This document shows, one piece after another, positions 17,395-25,220 of a stretch of 64,000 nt of DNA. The notes under the pieces were generated by a model. The model was not told the origin of the DNA. It saw only the letters and a program-made list of their open reading frames with translations, and made no database searches. The translations under genes were made by a program, and so were the position numbers. The stretch spans positions 744,001 to 808,000 of the forward strand of contig NZ_JPRI01000002.1 in NCBI RefSeq assembly GCF_000737765.1, given 5' to 3'. Positions within the stretch are counted from its first letter, which is position 1; the number at the start of each line of letters is the position of its first letter. This stretch comes from Chryseobacterium vrystaatense (GTDB taxonomy: Bacteria; Bacteroidota; Bacteroidia; Flavobacteriales; Weeksellaceae).

Positions 17395-17479
17395 TTTATA
17401 CTATCATTTTTTACCGTTATTGCAAAGGTAATAAACTTAAATTACTTTTGTAACTATAAAAATGATAGTACAATAATTT
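17395..17479. promoter_or_regulatory. divergent promoters and operator-like repeats between hxlR-type and nitroreductase genes
   Basis: Plus-strand promoter: TTG at 17420-17422, then 20 bp, then TACTTTTG at 17443-17450, a near-perfect Bacteroidetes promoter for the nitroreductase. Minus-strand -7 box TACCTTTG is at 17423-17430 for the regulator. A 13-bp inverted repeat, TACTATCATTTTT, has arms at 17399-17411 and 17458-17470, flanking both promoters. An imperfect repeat (GCAAAGGTAAT / ATTACTTTTG) contains the two -7 boxes. Confidence 0.7.
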
Positions 17480-18079
17480 ATGAATTTTTTAGAACAAATG
17501 AAAAAGAGGTATACGGTCAAAAAGTATAATCCTCAGGGCAAAATCAGTGCAGAACAGATTACCGAACTGAAAGAGATCCTTAATTTAAGTCCCTCTTCTA
17601 TTAACAGCCAGCCATGGAATTTTATTTTCATTAATAATCCCGAAATCAGAGAGCAACTGGCAGAAGTATCTTATTTTAATAAGGAAAAAGTATTGGAGAG
17701 CAGTCATGTGATTGTATTCCAGGTGATGAAAAATCCGGAAGAATTTGAAAAACAAATTGAGGAAAATCTTCCTGAAGGCTCTGTTAATTACTACAGAACC
17801 ATGGTAAAACCAAATGGTGAAGCGGCTATCCGTTCATGGATGGGCCATCAGGTCTACCTTTCGCTGGGCGTTCTTCTCTCTGCATGTGCTGCAATGGGAA
17901 TCGATTCAACTCCCATGGAAGGTATTGAAGCCGATAAATATGACGCAATTCTGAAAAACAATTCTTATGAAACACTTTTCGCCGTTGCAATTGGGGAAAG
18001 AGCTGACAGTGACAGCAATCATCCCGCAACGACCCCAAAAAGAAGACTGAAAAGTGAAAAAGTTATTTTAGAGTCCTAG
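17480..18079 (+). CDS. NAD(P)H-dependent nitroreductase family protein
   Basis: The 199-residue flavoenzyme has the NfsB-like pattern: KKRYTVKKYNPQGKIS (FMN-contacting Arg), LSPSSINSQPWNFIFI (36-51), YLSLGVLLSACAAMGIDSTPMEG (126-148) and AVAIGERADSD, plus a KRR tail. It would bind FMN and reduce quinones, nitro compounds or similar electrophiles using NAD(P)H. It is divergent from an HxlR-type regulator, a pairing typical of quinone or electrophile response. A bidirectional terminator follows. Confidence 0.92.
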   Translation: MNFLEQMKKRYTVKKYNPQGKISAEQITELKEILNLSPSSINSQPWNFIFINNPEIREQLAEVSYFNKEKVLESSHVIVFQVMKNPEEFEKQIEENLPEGSVNYYRTMVKPNGEAAIRSWMGHQVYLSLGVLLSACAAMGIDSTPMEGIEADKYDAILKNNSYETLFAVAIGERADSDSNHPATTPKRRLKSEKVILES

Positions 18080-18105
18080 TGGCACTATTGTCTTCAAGCA
18101 AAAAT

Positions 18106-18132
18106 AAAAGCTGTTTCCGGGAAACAGCTTTT
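18106..18132. terminator. bidirectional intrinsic terminator
   Basis: AAAAGCTGTTTCC (18106-18118) and its complement (18120-18132) form a hairpin with A-run and T-run flanks, ending both the nitroreductase and murI. Confidence 0.85.
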
Positions 18133-18136
18133 TGTA

Positions 18137-18967
18137 TTATAATACCTTCAATTCTAAATCTATGGTTTTTCCAAAGAATTTTTTGGAGATCTTCTCAAAA
18201 TTTTTCGTCAGATCTGAAAGATAGAAATGATAGTTCGGTTTTGGATTATTATCATTCAGAAGATGATACTTATCAAGAATAATTTTCAGGTGATTGGCCA
18301 CAATATTAGGAGAATCAATCACACGGACTCTGTTCCCGTAGTACTGCTTAATCTCATCAATCAGTAAGGGATAATGGGTACAGCCAAGAATCAGCGTTTC
18401 AATATTTTTCAGCTTACTGTTGCTTAAATAATTATAAATGATAGCATGTGTAATCGGATGATTCTTGAACCCCTCTTCAATAGCAGGAACCAGCAATGGT
18501 GTAGCAAGTTCATCTACTTTGATCCACTTATTCTGCTTTCTGATACTTTTTTTATAGAGCCCTGAATTGACTGTGGCTTTCGTAGCAATGACTCCAACAT
18601 TATTATGGATTTCATAGGCGACTTTTTCAGCGACAGGATTTATAACATCTATTACAGGAACTTTTCCATCCACAGACTGCATGACTTCATTCAAAGCATT
18701 TGCTGTAGCAGTATTACAGGCGATAACAATAGCTTTGCAATTCTGCTGAAGCAGAAAGTTGGTGATCTTGGTAGAATATTCGATGATCGCATCTTTGGAC
18801 TTTTCACCGTATGGAAGGTGCTTGGTATCTCCAAAATAGATCAGATCTTCATGGGGAAGAAGTCTTTTGATCTCCTTAGCTACGGTAAGTCCTCCCACCC
18901 CACTATCGAAAATACCGATAGGCTGACTTGGTGAAAGATGTGAGTAGTCTTGTTTTTTAGTTTTCAA
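18137..18967 (-). CDS. murI: glutamate racemase
   Basis: Makes D-glutamate for peptidoglycan. Motifs: IGIFDSGVGGLTVAKEI near the N-terminus (catalytic Asp/Ser), IVIACNTATANA (first catalytic Cys) and LILGCTHYPLL (second catalytic Cys). Both cysteines are present. No ATG fits: the frame opens with TTG codons only, at 18988 and 18967. I chose 18967, which gives MKTKKQDYSHLSPSQPIGIF (276 residues), because it leaves the shortest non-conserved leader. The gene lies 42 bp after the MuiA-like gene on the same strand and may be read from that promoter. Confidence 0.92.
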   Translation of the reverse strand: MKTKKQDYSHLSPSQPIGIFDSGVGGLTVAKEIKRLLPHEDLIYFGDTKHLPYGEKSKDAIIEYSTKITNFLLQQNCKAIVIACNTATANALNEVMQSVDGKVPVIDVINPVAEKVAYEIHNNVGVIATKATVNSGLYKKSIRKQNKWIKVDELATPLLVPAIEEGFKNHPITHAIIYNYLSNSKLKNIETLILGCTHYPLLIDEIKQYYGNRVRVIDSPNIVANHLKIILDKYHLLNDNNPKPNYHFYLSDLTKNFEKISKKFFGKTIDLELKVL

Positions 18968-19009
18968 GTGCGCTGAAATTTTATACAAAAATAGTGAATA
19001 ATCGGTTAT

Positions 19010-20602
19010 TTAATTAAAATTGCTGATTGAAAAATCTTTTGGATATCTTACCTTATAACTTACTCTGATTTTTTTTGTTTCAGATGAGGAAATTTTAACA
19101 TTCCACAGTAAAAATCCTTTCTCTTTATCTAATTCTGCGTTATCACTTTGAAGAAGTTCAATCTTTACCGTTTCATCCTTACTCAAAGGAATCTGATCCC
19201 GTATCTCAATACTGATAGCTTCTTTTTTATTATTTCGGATAACAAGATCGTAAGTAATGGTTTTTTCCTGATAGGAAGAAAATAATTTTTCACTTGCCTT
19301 ATCATTGACCATTTCTTTACGTATACTAATCTTCTTGTCGTCACCAAGAGTAATACTCATTTTATCATTTGTCTGATTGGGATTAATTCTTGTTTCGCCA
19401 ACATACATATTTTCAAAAATCACACTGGCAGCACCTGAAATCAGATTATATTTGTTAAAATCTTTAATATCTGCAACCAAATAGGCTGTAGTGTTGTATT
19501 TAGGAACTGTATAATATTTATATTCCGCCGGAAGTTTTATCTGTTTTAGATTGATAAAATGATCTTCATTGTTTGATAGAATATCATAAGGAATATCAGA
19601 ATCAAAACTTACATTTAACTGATTTTCATTGATTCTAATTCCAGAACCTACCATGACAACTTCCTGAATCTCCGTCAATTGTATAGTATCTATTTTACCG
19701 GAATAACCATGGGTTTGCCTTCCTTCGTTCTTGTAAGAATTTAAAAACCAGGGGTTCATAGTTGGTGCCTCATTATTTCTTGAAGACCTTGCGTTAATCA
19801 GCGAAAGCTTTACCCCTTTCCAATCCAGTCCCGTATCCTGTCTTACCTTTGCTTTAAAAGTCACCTCTAAGGGCTCGCTAAGTTTATTGCCTTTCACTTC
19901 ATAAAACGGTTCCCAAAAAACATTCTCCGCCAAATACCCCAGATCCATTTTTGCATTTCCACCACCATTGCTTACAACTCTCAGAACAAGCACACCATCA
20001 GAAAAAGCTTCTTCAGCTCCTGTATTGGCCTTGAGACGATTTCTCAAAGTCTCAAGCTTCAGTATGGTTTGCGTATATTTTTTATTGATATCAAGCTGTG
20101 CAATGCTTATCTCATTTCTTTTGGTCTTATAATATTCGGTCAGCTGCATCAACTGGGCTACAGTGGAGGTATTGCTTCCCACTAACAGTCCTTGATTTTT
20201 GTCTAACAGTTCCAATGTTTTTTCATTGGTCTGTCGCTCGATATTGATTTTCGTACTGAGATTTTCTAAAATAGCAATGCTGTCTTTAATTCTTTTTCCG
20301 ATAGGATTATTACTATTCTCAAAATAATTTGAGTTGTAGCTGCTCCTGTATTGTACAGAAAGAATAGAAATATCTTTATTATTTGTATTAATCTGCATCG
20401 ATTTTTCCACAATTTCATCTGAAATATTAGTTACAACAATCTCCGACGTTCCCGAAGGAAGCGAAACGCTTATCGAATTCTGGAGTTCAGCAGAAGACCT
20501 GTACACATTAACAGCATTAACTTTTGCTTTTGTAAAAATCGGTTTTTGGGAAAAATAGAAGGCGCTTAAAAAAAGAAAAAATAGTAGTAAGCTTTTTCTC
20601 AT
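19010..20602 (-). CDS. MuiA-like DUF4139 protein, secreted
   Basis: The 530-residue protein has a signal peptide (MRKSLLLFFLFLSAFYFSQ), an N-terminal DUF4140-type segment (VNVYRSSAELQNSISVSLPS), a coiled-coil middle (about residues 105-195) and a C-terminal DUF4139 domain beginning near YLAENVFWEPFYEVKGNK. This layout matches the mucoidy inhibitor A (MuiA) family, named after a gene that alters colony mucoidy in E. coli; the biochemical role is unknown. It probably acts in the periplasm or at the outer membrane. The promoter overlaps a striking palindrome at 20621-20646. Confidence 0.85.
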   Translation of the reverse strand: MRKSLLLFFLFLSAFYFSQKPIFTKAKVNAVNVYRSSAELQNSISVSLPSGTSEIVVTNISDEIVEKSMQINTNNKDISILSVQYRSSYNSNYFENSNNPIGKRIKDSIAILENLSTKINIERQTNEKTLELLDKNQGLLVGSNTSTVAQLMQLTEYYKTKRNEISIAQLDINKKYTQTILKLETLRNRLKANTGAEEAFSDGVLVLRVVSNGGGNAKMDLGYLAENVFWEPFYEVKGNKLSEPLEVTFKAKVRQDTGLDWKGVKLSLINARSSRNNEAPTMNPWFLNSYKNEGRQTHGYSGKIDTIQLTEIQEVVMVGSGIRINENQLNVSFDSDIPYDILSNNEDHFINLKQIKLPAEYKYYTVPKYNTTAYLVADIKDFNKYNLISGAASVIFENMYVGETRINPNQTNDKMSITLGDDKKISIRKEMVNDKASEKLFSSYQEKTITYDLVIRNNKKEAISIEIRDQIPLSKDETVKIELLQSDNAELDKEKGFLLWNVKISSSETKKIRVSYKVRYPKDFSISNFN

Positions 20603-20620
20603 AGTTGATTATTTTTTATT

Positions 20621-20646
20621 TAATGTATACTTTCAAATATACATTA
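20621..20646 (-). promoter_or_regulatory. -7 box inside a 26-bp palindrome upstream of the MuiA-like gene
   Basis: Perfect 9-bp arms TAATGTATA (20621-20629) and TATACATTA (20638-20646) with an 8-bp spacer. The minus-strand -7 box TATATTTG (20634-20641) lies across the spacer and right arm. This looks like a repressor site; no regulator gene is adjacent. Confidence 0.5.
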
Positions 20647-20653
20647 ATAAACG

Positions 20654-21778
20654 TTATACCAAAAATAAATCTGAAGCGATTCCATCAGCCATAAACCAAT
20701 GTTTTTCAGGTATTTTCAGATGATTATCTTCAGTGATCAAAATACCTTCTTCGATTTTCGATTTTATTTCATTTTGAAAATGATCAAGAATCTGATGATT
20801 GAATTTACTTTTGAGACTGTCAAGATCCACTCCCCAAATTGTTCTGAGGCCTATCATAATCATTTCATTGAACTGGTCTTGTTGTGAAAGGATTTCTTCT
20901 TCCTTGGCAAGAATCCCGGCATCCAGTTTTTTAATATACTGCTGATTGTTCGCTACATTCCAGCTTCTCACATCAAAACCATTATATGAATGGGCAGAAG
21001 GACCTATTCCCAGATACTCGTTATACTTCCAATAAGAAGAATTATGCCTTGAATAAAAGCCAGGTTTCGCAAAATTCGAAACTTCATAATGTTCAAATCC
21101 ATTTTCTTTTAAAAAATCTGACAGATAATAGAACTCTCTATTCTGTTCTTCTTCTTTTGGACTGGCAATTTTGCCTTTAGCGATCCAGTTTTCCAATGCT
21201 GTTTTAGGTTCAACCGTCAATGCATAGGATGAAATATGGGGGATTTCGAGAGCTATTGTTTTGTTTAAATTTTCTTTCCAAATCTCCAAATTGGAGGTTG
21301 GCGAGCCATAAATTAAATCTATACTCAGATTTTCGAACCCAAAATCCTGGGCTCTTTTGATAGAACCTTCTGCTTCGGAAGCATTATGAGCACGATTCAT
21401 TAGCTTAAGATCTTCCTCAAAAAAACTTTGTGTACCGATAGAAAGTCTGTTGACTGGAGATTTTGAAAGCTGTTTTAAGAAGTTTTTATCCAGATCATCG
21501 GGATTGGCTTCTAAAGTAATCTCAATATCCTTATCAAAACTGAAATACTTAAGGACTTCATCGATCATTGAATTGATCTCGTCCGCGGAAAGAATGGATG
21601 GAGTTCCGCCTCCAAAATAAAGTGACTTTAAATTTTTATTTTCCAATTCGTTTTTTCGCAGCCTGATTTCAGTCTTCATGGTAGTGATCATTTCATCCTT
21701 AAAATTTAAAGATGTAGAAAAGTGAAAATTACAGTAGCTGCATTTTTGTTTGCAGAAGGGAATGTGAATGTATATCAT
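20654..21778 (-). CDS. hemW: HemW-like radical SAM protein
   Basis: A 374-residue radical SAM enzyme. IYIHIPFCKQKCSYCNFHF carries the CxxxCxxC cluster motif (Cys9, 13, 16), and YFGGGTPS lies near residue 57. The C-terminal part (YLGIGPSAHSYNG, then a winged-helix-like end) fits HemW, a haem chaperone often labelled oxygen-independent coproporphyrinogen III oxidase; a true HemN would be longer. The ATG at 21778 matches the conserved N-terminus; the extension to a TTG at 21808 is rejected. The T-run of the upstream terminator touches this start codon. Confidence 0.9.
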   Translation of the reverse strand: MIYIHIPFCKQKCSYCNFHFSTSLNFKDEMITTMKTEIRLRKNELENKNLKSLYFGGGTPSILSADEINSMIDEVLKYFSFDKDIEITLEANPDDLDKNFLKQLSKSPVNRLSIGTQSFFEEDLKLMNRAHNASEAEGSIKRAQDFGFENLSIDLIYGSPTSNLEIWKENLNKTIALEIPHISSYALTVEPKTALENWIAKGKIASPKEEEQNREFYYLSDFLKENGFEHYEVSNFAKPGFYSRHNSSYWKYNEYLGIGPSAHSYNGFDVRSWNVANNQQYIKKLDAGILAKEEEILSQQDQFNEMIMIGLRTIWGVDLDSLKSKFNHQILDHFQNEIKSKIEEGILITEDNHLKIPEKHWFMADGIASDLFLV

Positions 21779-21805
21779 AAAAAAAGCTCTGAAAATTTCA
21801 GAGCT
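21779..21805 (-). terminator. intrinsic terminator of the porP-like gene, touching the hemW start
   Basis: Minus-strand hairpin (arms 21785-21794 and 21796-21805, 10 bp) followed by seven Ts that run directly into the hemW ATG. Confidence 0.75.
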
Positions 21806-21829
21806 CAAATTTATTTAAATTAAATCAGA

Positions 21830-22780
21830 TTAATATCTATATCCTCTATGATTAATAAAGTTATCAAAGTTATAACCTAAGCTCAGCATAAAGCTGTTTC
21901 CACCATAAGTCTGGATATCAGACATTCCGATGTTATAAGTTGCTCCGATCATTAGTTTATTAACTCTAACTTTAACAACTGGGGCAACCTGCAACTGCTG
22001 GCTGTCGAATCTGTTCTGTACCGTTCTGTAACTTACCCCGGCAGAAAATGAATTGATATCATTAAAGAAAGTAGCCATTAAGTTGTAGTCGATCATTCTT
22101 GTTGAATTCGTATTCAGGTTGATCAACGCTGATGGCGTTAAATAGATATTGTCAGCAAAATGCCAGTTATATCCTAAATTTAAGAAGAATTTAATTGGTG
22201 AAGGCTCAATTCCGTTTACAATAGCTTTATCATTACTTAAAGCAATATCGTTTACAGAGACTCCTGCAAAGATGTTTCTGTAGGTAGCAGCTGCACCAAA
22301 GTTGGCATAAGCCATAAAAATATTCCCTTCTTTTCCGATCAATAATGGATCGTAACCATCTTCAACATTCACTGAAGTATAGTCAAAGTTCATATTATAA
22401 AATGAAACACTGGTACCAAAAGAGAATTGGTCTTTTCTTTCTCCTTCACTACTTAGTGGAATAAAGTATGAAGCTCCCGCTGTAATACCGCCTGCAGAAA
22501 TTGGTCCGTTACTGTCTCTAAAAATAGAGAGCCCTGCTCCTACTCTGTCGAAAATGTTCCCGTTGATTCCTATAGACTGCGTATTTGGAGAATCGCTAAA
22601 CTTGTCAAATTGTTTGTGGTAATTAGCATTAAGCTGCACGTAATCGGTCTTTCCGTACTGAGCTGGGTTGAACAGGAATTCACCATCCAAAAGATATTGC
22701 TGATAGTATGGTAGTGATTCTTGTGCTTTGTATGCATTTGACAAAAGAGCTAAACATACGATAGCATATAGTTTTCTCAT
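21830..22780 (-). CDS. PorP/SprF family outer-membrane protein
   Basis: A 316-residue predicted beta-barrel of the PorP/SprF family, linked to type IX secretion and gliding in Bacteroidetes. It starts MRKLYAIVCLALLSNAYKAQ (signal peptide), then QESLPYYQQYLLDGEFLFNPAQYG, the family hallmark (QY-NPA-G). Barrel strands follow to FMLSLGYNFDNF. The ATG at 22780 is used rather than a TTG at 22798. It stands alone, without other gld/spr genes or an adjacent PorE/OmpA-peptidoglycan anchor or long adhesin, so its secretion partner is not evident. A -7 box TATATTTG (minus strand, 22804-22811) lies 23 bp upstream. Confidence 0.88.
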   Translation of the reverse strand: MRKLYAIVCLALLSNAYKAQESLPYYQQYLLDGEFLFNPAQYGKTDYVQLNANYHKQFDKFSDSPNTQSIGINGNIFDRVGAGLSIFRDSNGPISAGGITAGASYFIPLSSEGERKDQFSFGTSVSFYNMNFDYTSVNVEDGYDPLLIGKEGNIFMAYANFGAAATYRNIFAGVSVNDIALSNDKAIVNGIEPSPIKFFLNLGYNWHFADNIYLTPSALINLNTNSTRMIDYNLMATFFNDINSFSAGVSYRTVQNRFDSQQLQVAPVVKVRVNKLMIGATYNIGMSDIQTYGGNSFMLSLGYNFDNFINHRGYRY

Positions 22781-22831
22781 AACAAATCTTGATTTCAATT
22801 CAACAAATATAAAAAAATTCTCAATATATTT

Positions 22832-23905
22832 TTAGTTTTCTAAATAATTTCTCCATTTTTTTACGGCATCCGCCATATCTTCCGGCATTGGGCTCTCAAA
22901 ATATAATTCCTTTTTAGTCGTTGGGTGTATAAACCCTAAAGTATGGGCATGGAGTGCATGTCTGGGTAGAATCTCAAAAACATTTTTTATAAACTGCTTA
23001 TACTTAGGCAGATTCACTCCCCGAAGAGGGGTATGTCCTTCATATCTTTCATCATTAAACAAAGTATGACCAATATGTTTAAAATGTGCCCGGATTTGAT
23101 GCGTTCTTCCTGTTTCAAGTTTACATTCCACCCAGGTCATATACCTGAAGCGTTCCAACACCTTGTAATGAGTCACTGCATGCTTACCATGGCTTCCATC
23201 CTCATAGACCGACATCTGCATCCTGTTTTTTGGATGCCTCCCTATATGCCCCTTAATCGTACCTTCATCTTCCTGAGGATTTCCCCAGACAAAAGCCCAG
23301 TACAATCTTTTTGTGGTTCTGTTGAAAAACTGTTTCGCTAAAAAGCTCAGTGCATATTCATTTTTTGCAACCACCAAAAGGCCGGAAGTATCTTTATCAA
23401 TCCTGTGAACCAGCCCGACTCTGTCCAGATCAGATTTCTGTCCGTTCTTTTCAAAATGGAAAGCCAGTGCATTCACCAGCGTTTTATCCCAGTTGCCATG
23501 GCCTGGATGCACGACCATTCCCGGTTCTTTATCTACCACTACCAAGTCATCATCTTCATAGATGATCTTGACAGGGATATCCTGAGGAATAATTACATTC
23601 TCTCTTGGCGGATGGGTCAGAAGCACCGAGATCTGATCTCCGGGTTTTACACGGTAATTCTGTTTTACGGGGATTCCGTTTACGATTACGTTTCCTGCTC
23701 TGCAGGTTTGTGAAATTTTATTCCTTGAAGAGTTTTGTCTGTATATTAATAAGAATTTATCTATTCTTAACGGCTCTTGCTTTTTATCAACTATGATATT
23801 GAGATGCTCATACAATCCTTTATTTTCTTCATCAATATCGATGCTCTCCAAACTGTCGGAATCTAATAATTCTTCATCTAAGAAATCTTCGTTATCTTCT
23901 GCCAT
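22832..23905 (-). CDS. rluD: RluD-type 23S rRNA pseudouridine synthase
   Basis: A 357-residue protein with an acidic N-terminus (to about residue 33), an S4 RNA-binding domain (about 45-95: RIDKFLLIYRQNSSRNKISQTCRAGNVIVNG) and the RluA-family catalytic motif HRIDKDTSG (167-175), with Asp170 as the catalytic residue. RluD modifies helix 69 of 23S rRNA. The acidic leader, rich in Asp, Glu, Leu and Ser, is longer than in E. coli. The gene lies 72 bp after the PASTA gene on the same strand, a neighbourhood I recognise in flavobacteria (PASTA, rluD, ddl, coaD). Confidence 0.9.
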   Translation of the reverse strand: MAEDNEDFLDEELLDSDSLESIDIDEENKGLYEHLNIIVDKKQEPLRIDKFLLIYRQNSSRNKISQTCRAGNVIVNGIPVKQNYRVKPGDQISVLLTHPPRENVIIPQDIPVKIIYEDDDLVVVDKEPGMVVHPGHGNWDKTLVNALAFHFEKNGQKSDLDRVGLVHRIDKDTSGLLVVAKNEYALSFLAKQFFNRTTKRLYWAFVWGNPQEDEGTIKGHIGRHPKNRMQMSVYEDGSHGKHAVTHYKVLERFRYMTWVECKLETGRTHQIRAHFKHIGHTLFNDERYEGHTPLRGVNLPKYKQFIKNVFEILPRHALHAHTLGFIHPTTKKELYFESPMPEDMADAVKKWRNYLEN

Positions 23906-23977
23906 GATTTTATCTTTTTACGCAAAAGGCCCCAACATTTTGCAGTTGAAGCCTATATTTTATATAATAAATCGTTA

Positions 23978-25066
23978 TTATTCTACTACTACTTTTTTAG
24001 CCTTTGGTTTTTGAGCTGGCTGCTGTGATGTATTTCCAGTCGTTACCGGCTTATTTGCCGACCCCTGATTGCCTGTCGCTGCAGTTTTAGGTTTTTCTGC
24101 TGCACTTCCGGCAGGTTTAGCTCCGCTGGCTGCACTCGTCTTGGGTGTCTCAGATTTAGGAGCTTCTTTTTTAGGAACAGGTACCGGCACTGGTGCAGGC
24201 GGATCATAACTTGGTGCAGACTGGCTTGGAGCTTCATCGTAATGCACAGGAGGCAGTGAAGTATCTACCTTCATACGGTAGATTGAATTCAGCTGTTCTA
24301 CTTTAGCTCTGAGCTCAGCAGGTGTTCTTTTACTTGCCCAAAGATCTATCTGCATTCCCTGATCTCTTACATCTCCAGAAGCAGGATCCTGATAATAAAT
24401 AATATCAGATTCATCCTTACTTCCATCTTCATGTTCTACCAATCCCACCTCAAACATACTTTTGGCAATAACAGCTTTCGCTTCTTTTACCGAAAGTCCG
24501 ACCACACTAGGAATTGAAATATTCCTCATAGGTCCGGAGCCTACTACAACGTCAATCACAGAGAATCTCGGAAGACGTGATCCCGGATTGACAGCGTTAC
24601 CTTTATATATTACCCTTAACAGGGCATCTTTCTGAATACTAGGTTCATAAATGGTATCACCAATCTTAAGACCTACCTGATCCAATCTCTGGAAAGCCAG
24701 TCCTGAATATTTATTGATTACATCCGGAACAGTAATAGGAGCCCATGTTCTTGGATTAACAACAATCCTTACCAGCGATCCCGGTTTTACACGCGAACTG
24801 GATAGAGGATGCATTTTTAAAACCTGAAAAGGCTTATATTTAGGATTGTACTCGGCACTATCTACTTCATACTCCAGTCCGGTATCTTCTAATATTTTAA
24901 CGGCATCATACACCGATTTATTAATGACATTGGGTACAGGAATTTCCTGACCGTGATTGGTATGGTATTCCAACCAACGGAAAGTAAGCCACACCAATCC
25001 CACAAAAATACCGATGGCGACTACTAAATTCAGTAAAACTTTCCAATTGAAAAGTGATTTTAGCAT
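23978..25066 (-). CDS. membrane-anchored PASTA-domain protein without a kinase domain
   Basis: The 362-residue protein has one N-terminal membrane helix (about 8-31) and then three PASTA domains (about 42-107, 112-180 and 184-252), each with the IPVPNV/ITVPDV/ISIPSVVG start and a VxPGS-type turn. After that comes a long low-complexity tail rich in Pro, Ala, Lys and Thr, ending KKVVVE. PASTA domains bind peptidoglycan or muropeptides, usually as the sensor half of Ser/Thr kinases or PBPs; here no enzyme domain is attached. The gene is divergent from ddl (154 bp between starts), so a role in wall sensing or assembly is likely. Confidence 0.88.
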   Translation of the reverse strand: MLKSLFNWKVLLNLVVAIGIFVGLVWLTFRWLEYHTNHGQEIPVPNVINKSVYDAVKILEDTGLEYEVDSAEYNPKYKPFQVLKMHPLSSSRVKPGSLVRIVVNPRTWAPITVPDVINKYSGLAFQRLDQVGLKIGDTIYEPSIQKDALLRVIYKGNAVNPGSRLPRFSVIDVVVGSGPMRNISIPSVVGLSVKEAKAVIAKSMFEVGLVEHEDGSKDESDIIYYQDPASGDVRDQGMQIDLWASKRTPAELRAKVEQLNSIYRMKVDTSLPPVHYDEAPSQSAPSYDPPAPVPVPVPKKEAPKSETPKTSAASGAKPAGSAAEKPKTAATGNQGSANKPVTTGNTSQQPAQKPKAKKVVVE

Positions 25067-25092
25067 ACTTAAAAATACTTTAATTATAACGG

Positions 25093-25100
25093 CAAATATA
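25093..25100 (-). promoter_or_regulatory. -7 box of the PASTA gene
   Basis: TATATTTG on the minus strand, followed by C as often in Bacteroidetes, 26 bp before the start codon. Confidence 0.5.
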
Positions 25101-25189
25101 GCTAATAATTTTAAATGTGCTTTTATTTAACACAATTCATTTCAATTTTAAAATTTCTGAATTTCCCTTATTGCATTACATAAAATGAT

Positions 25190-25197
25190 TAAATTTG
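25190..25197 (+). promoter_or_regulatory. -7 box of ddl
   Basis: TAAATTTG, with a TTG 16 bp upstream (25171-25173, shorter spacing than usual). It lies downstream of the in-frame ATG at 25185, so translation must begin later (25215 or 25221). Confidence 0.5.
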
Positions 25198-25220
25198 CCT
25201 TAATTGATACTATAATGGTT

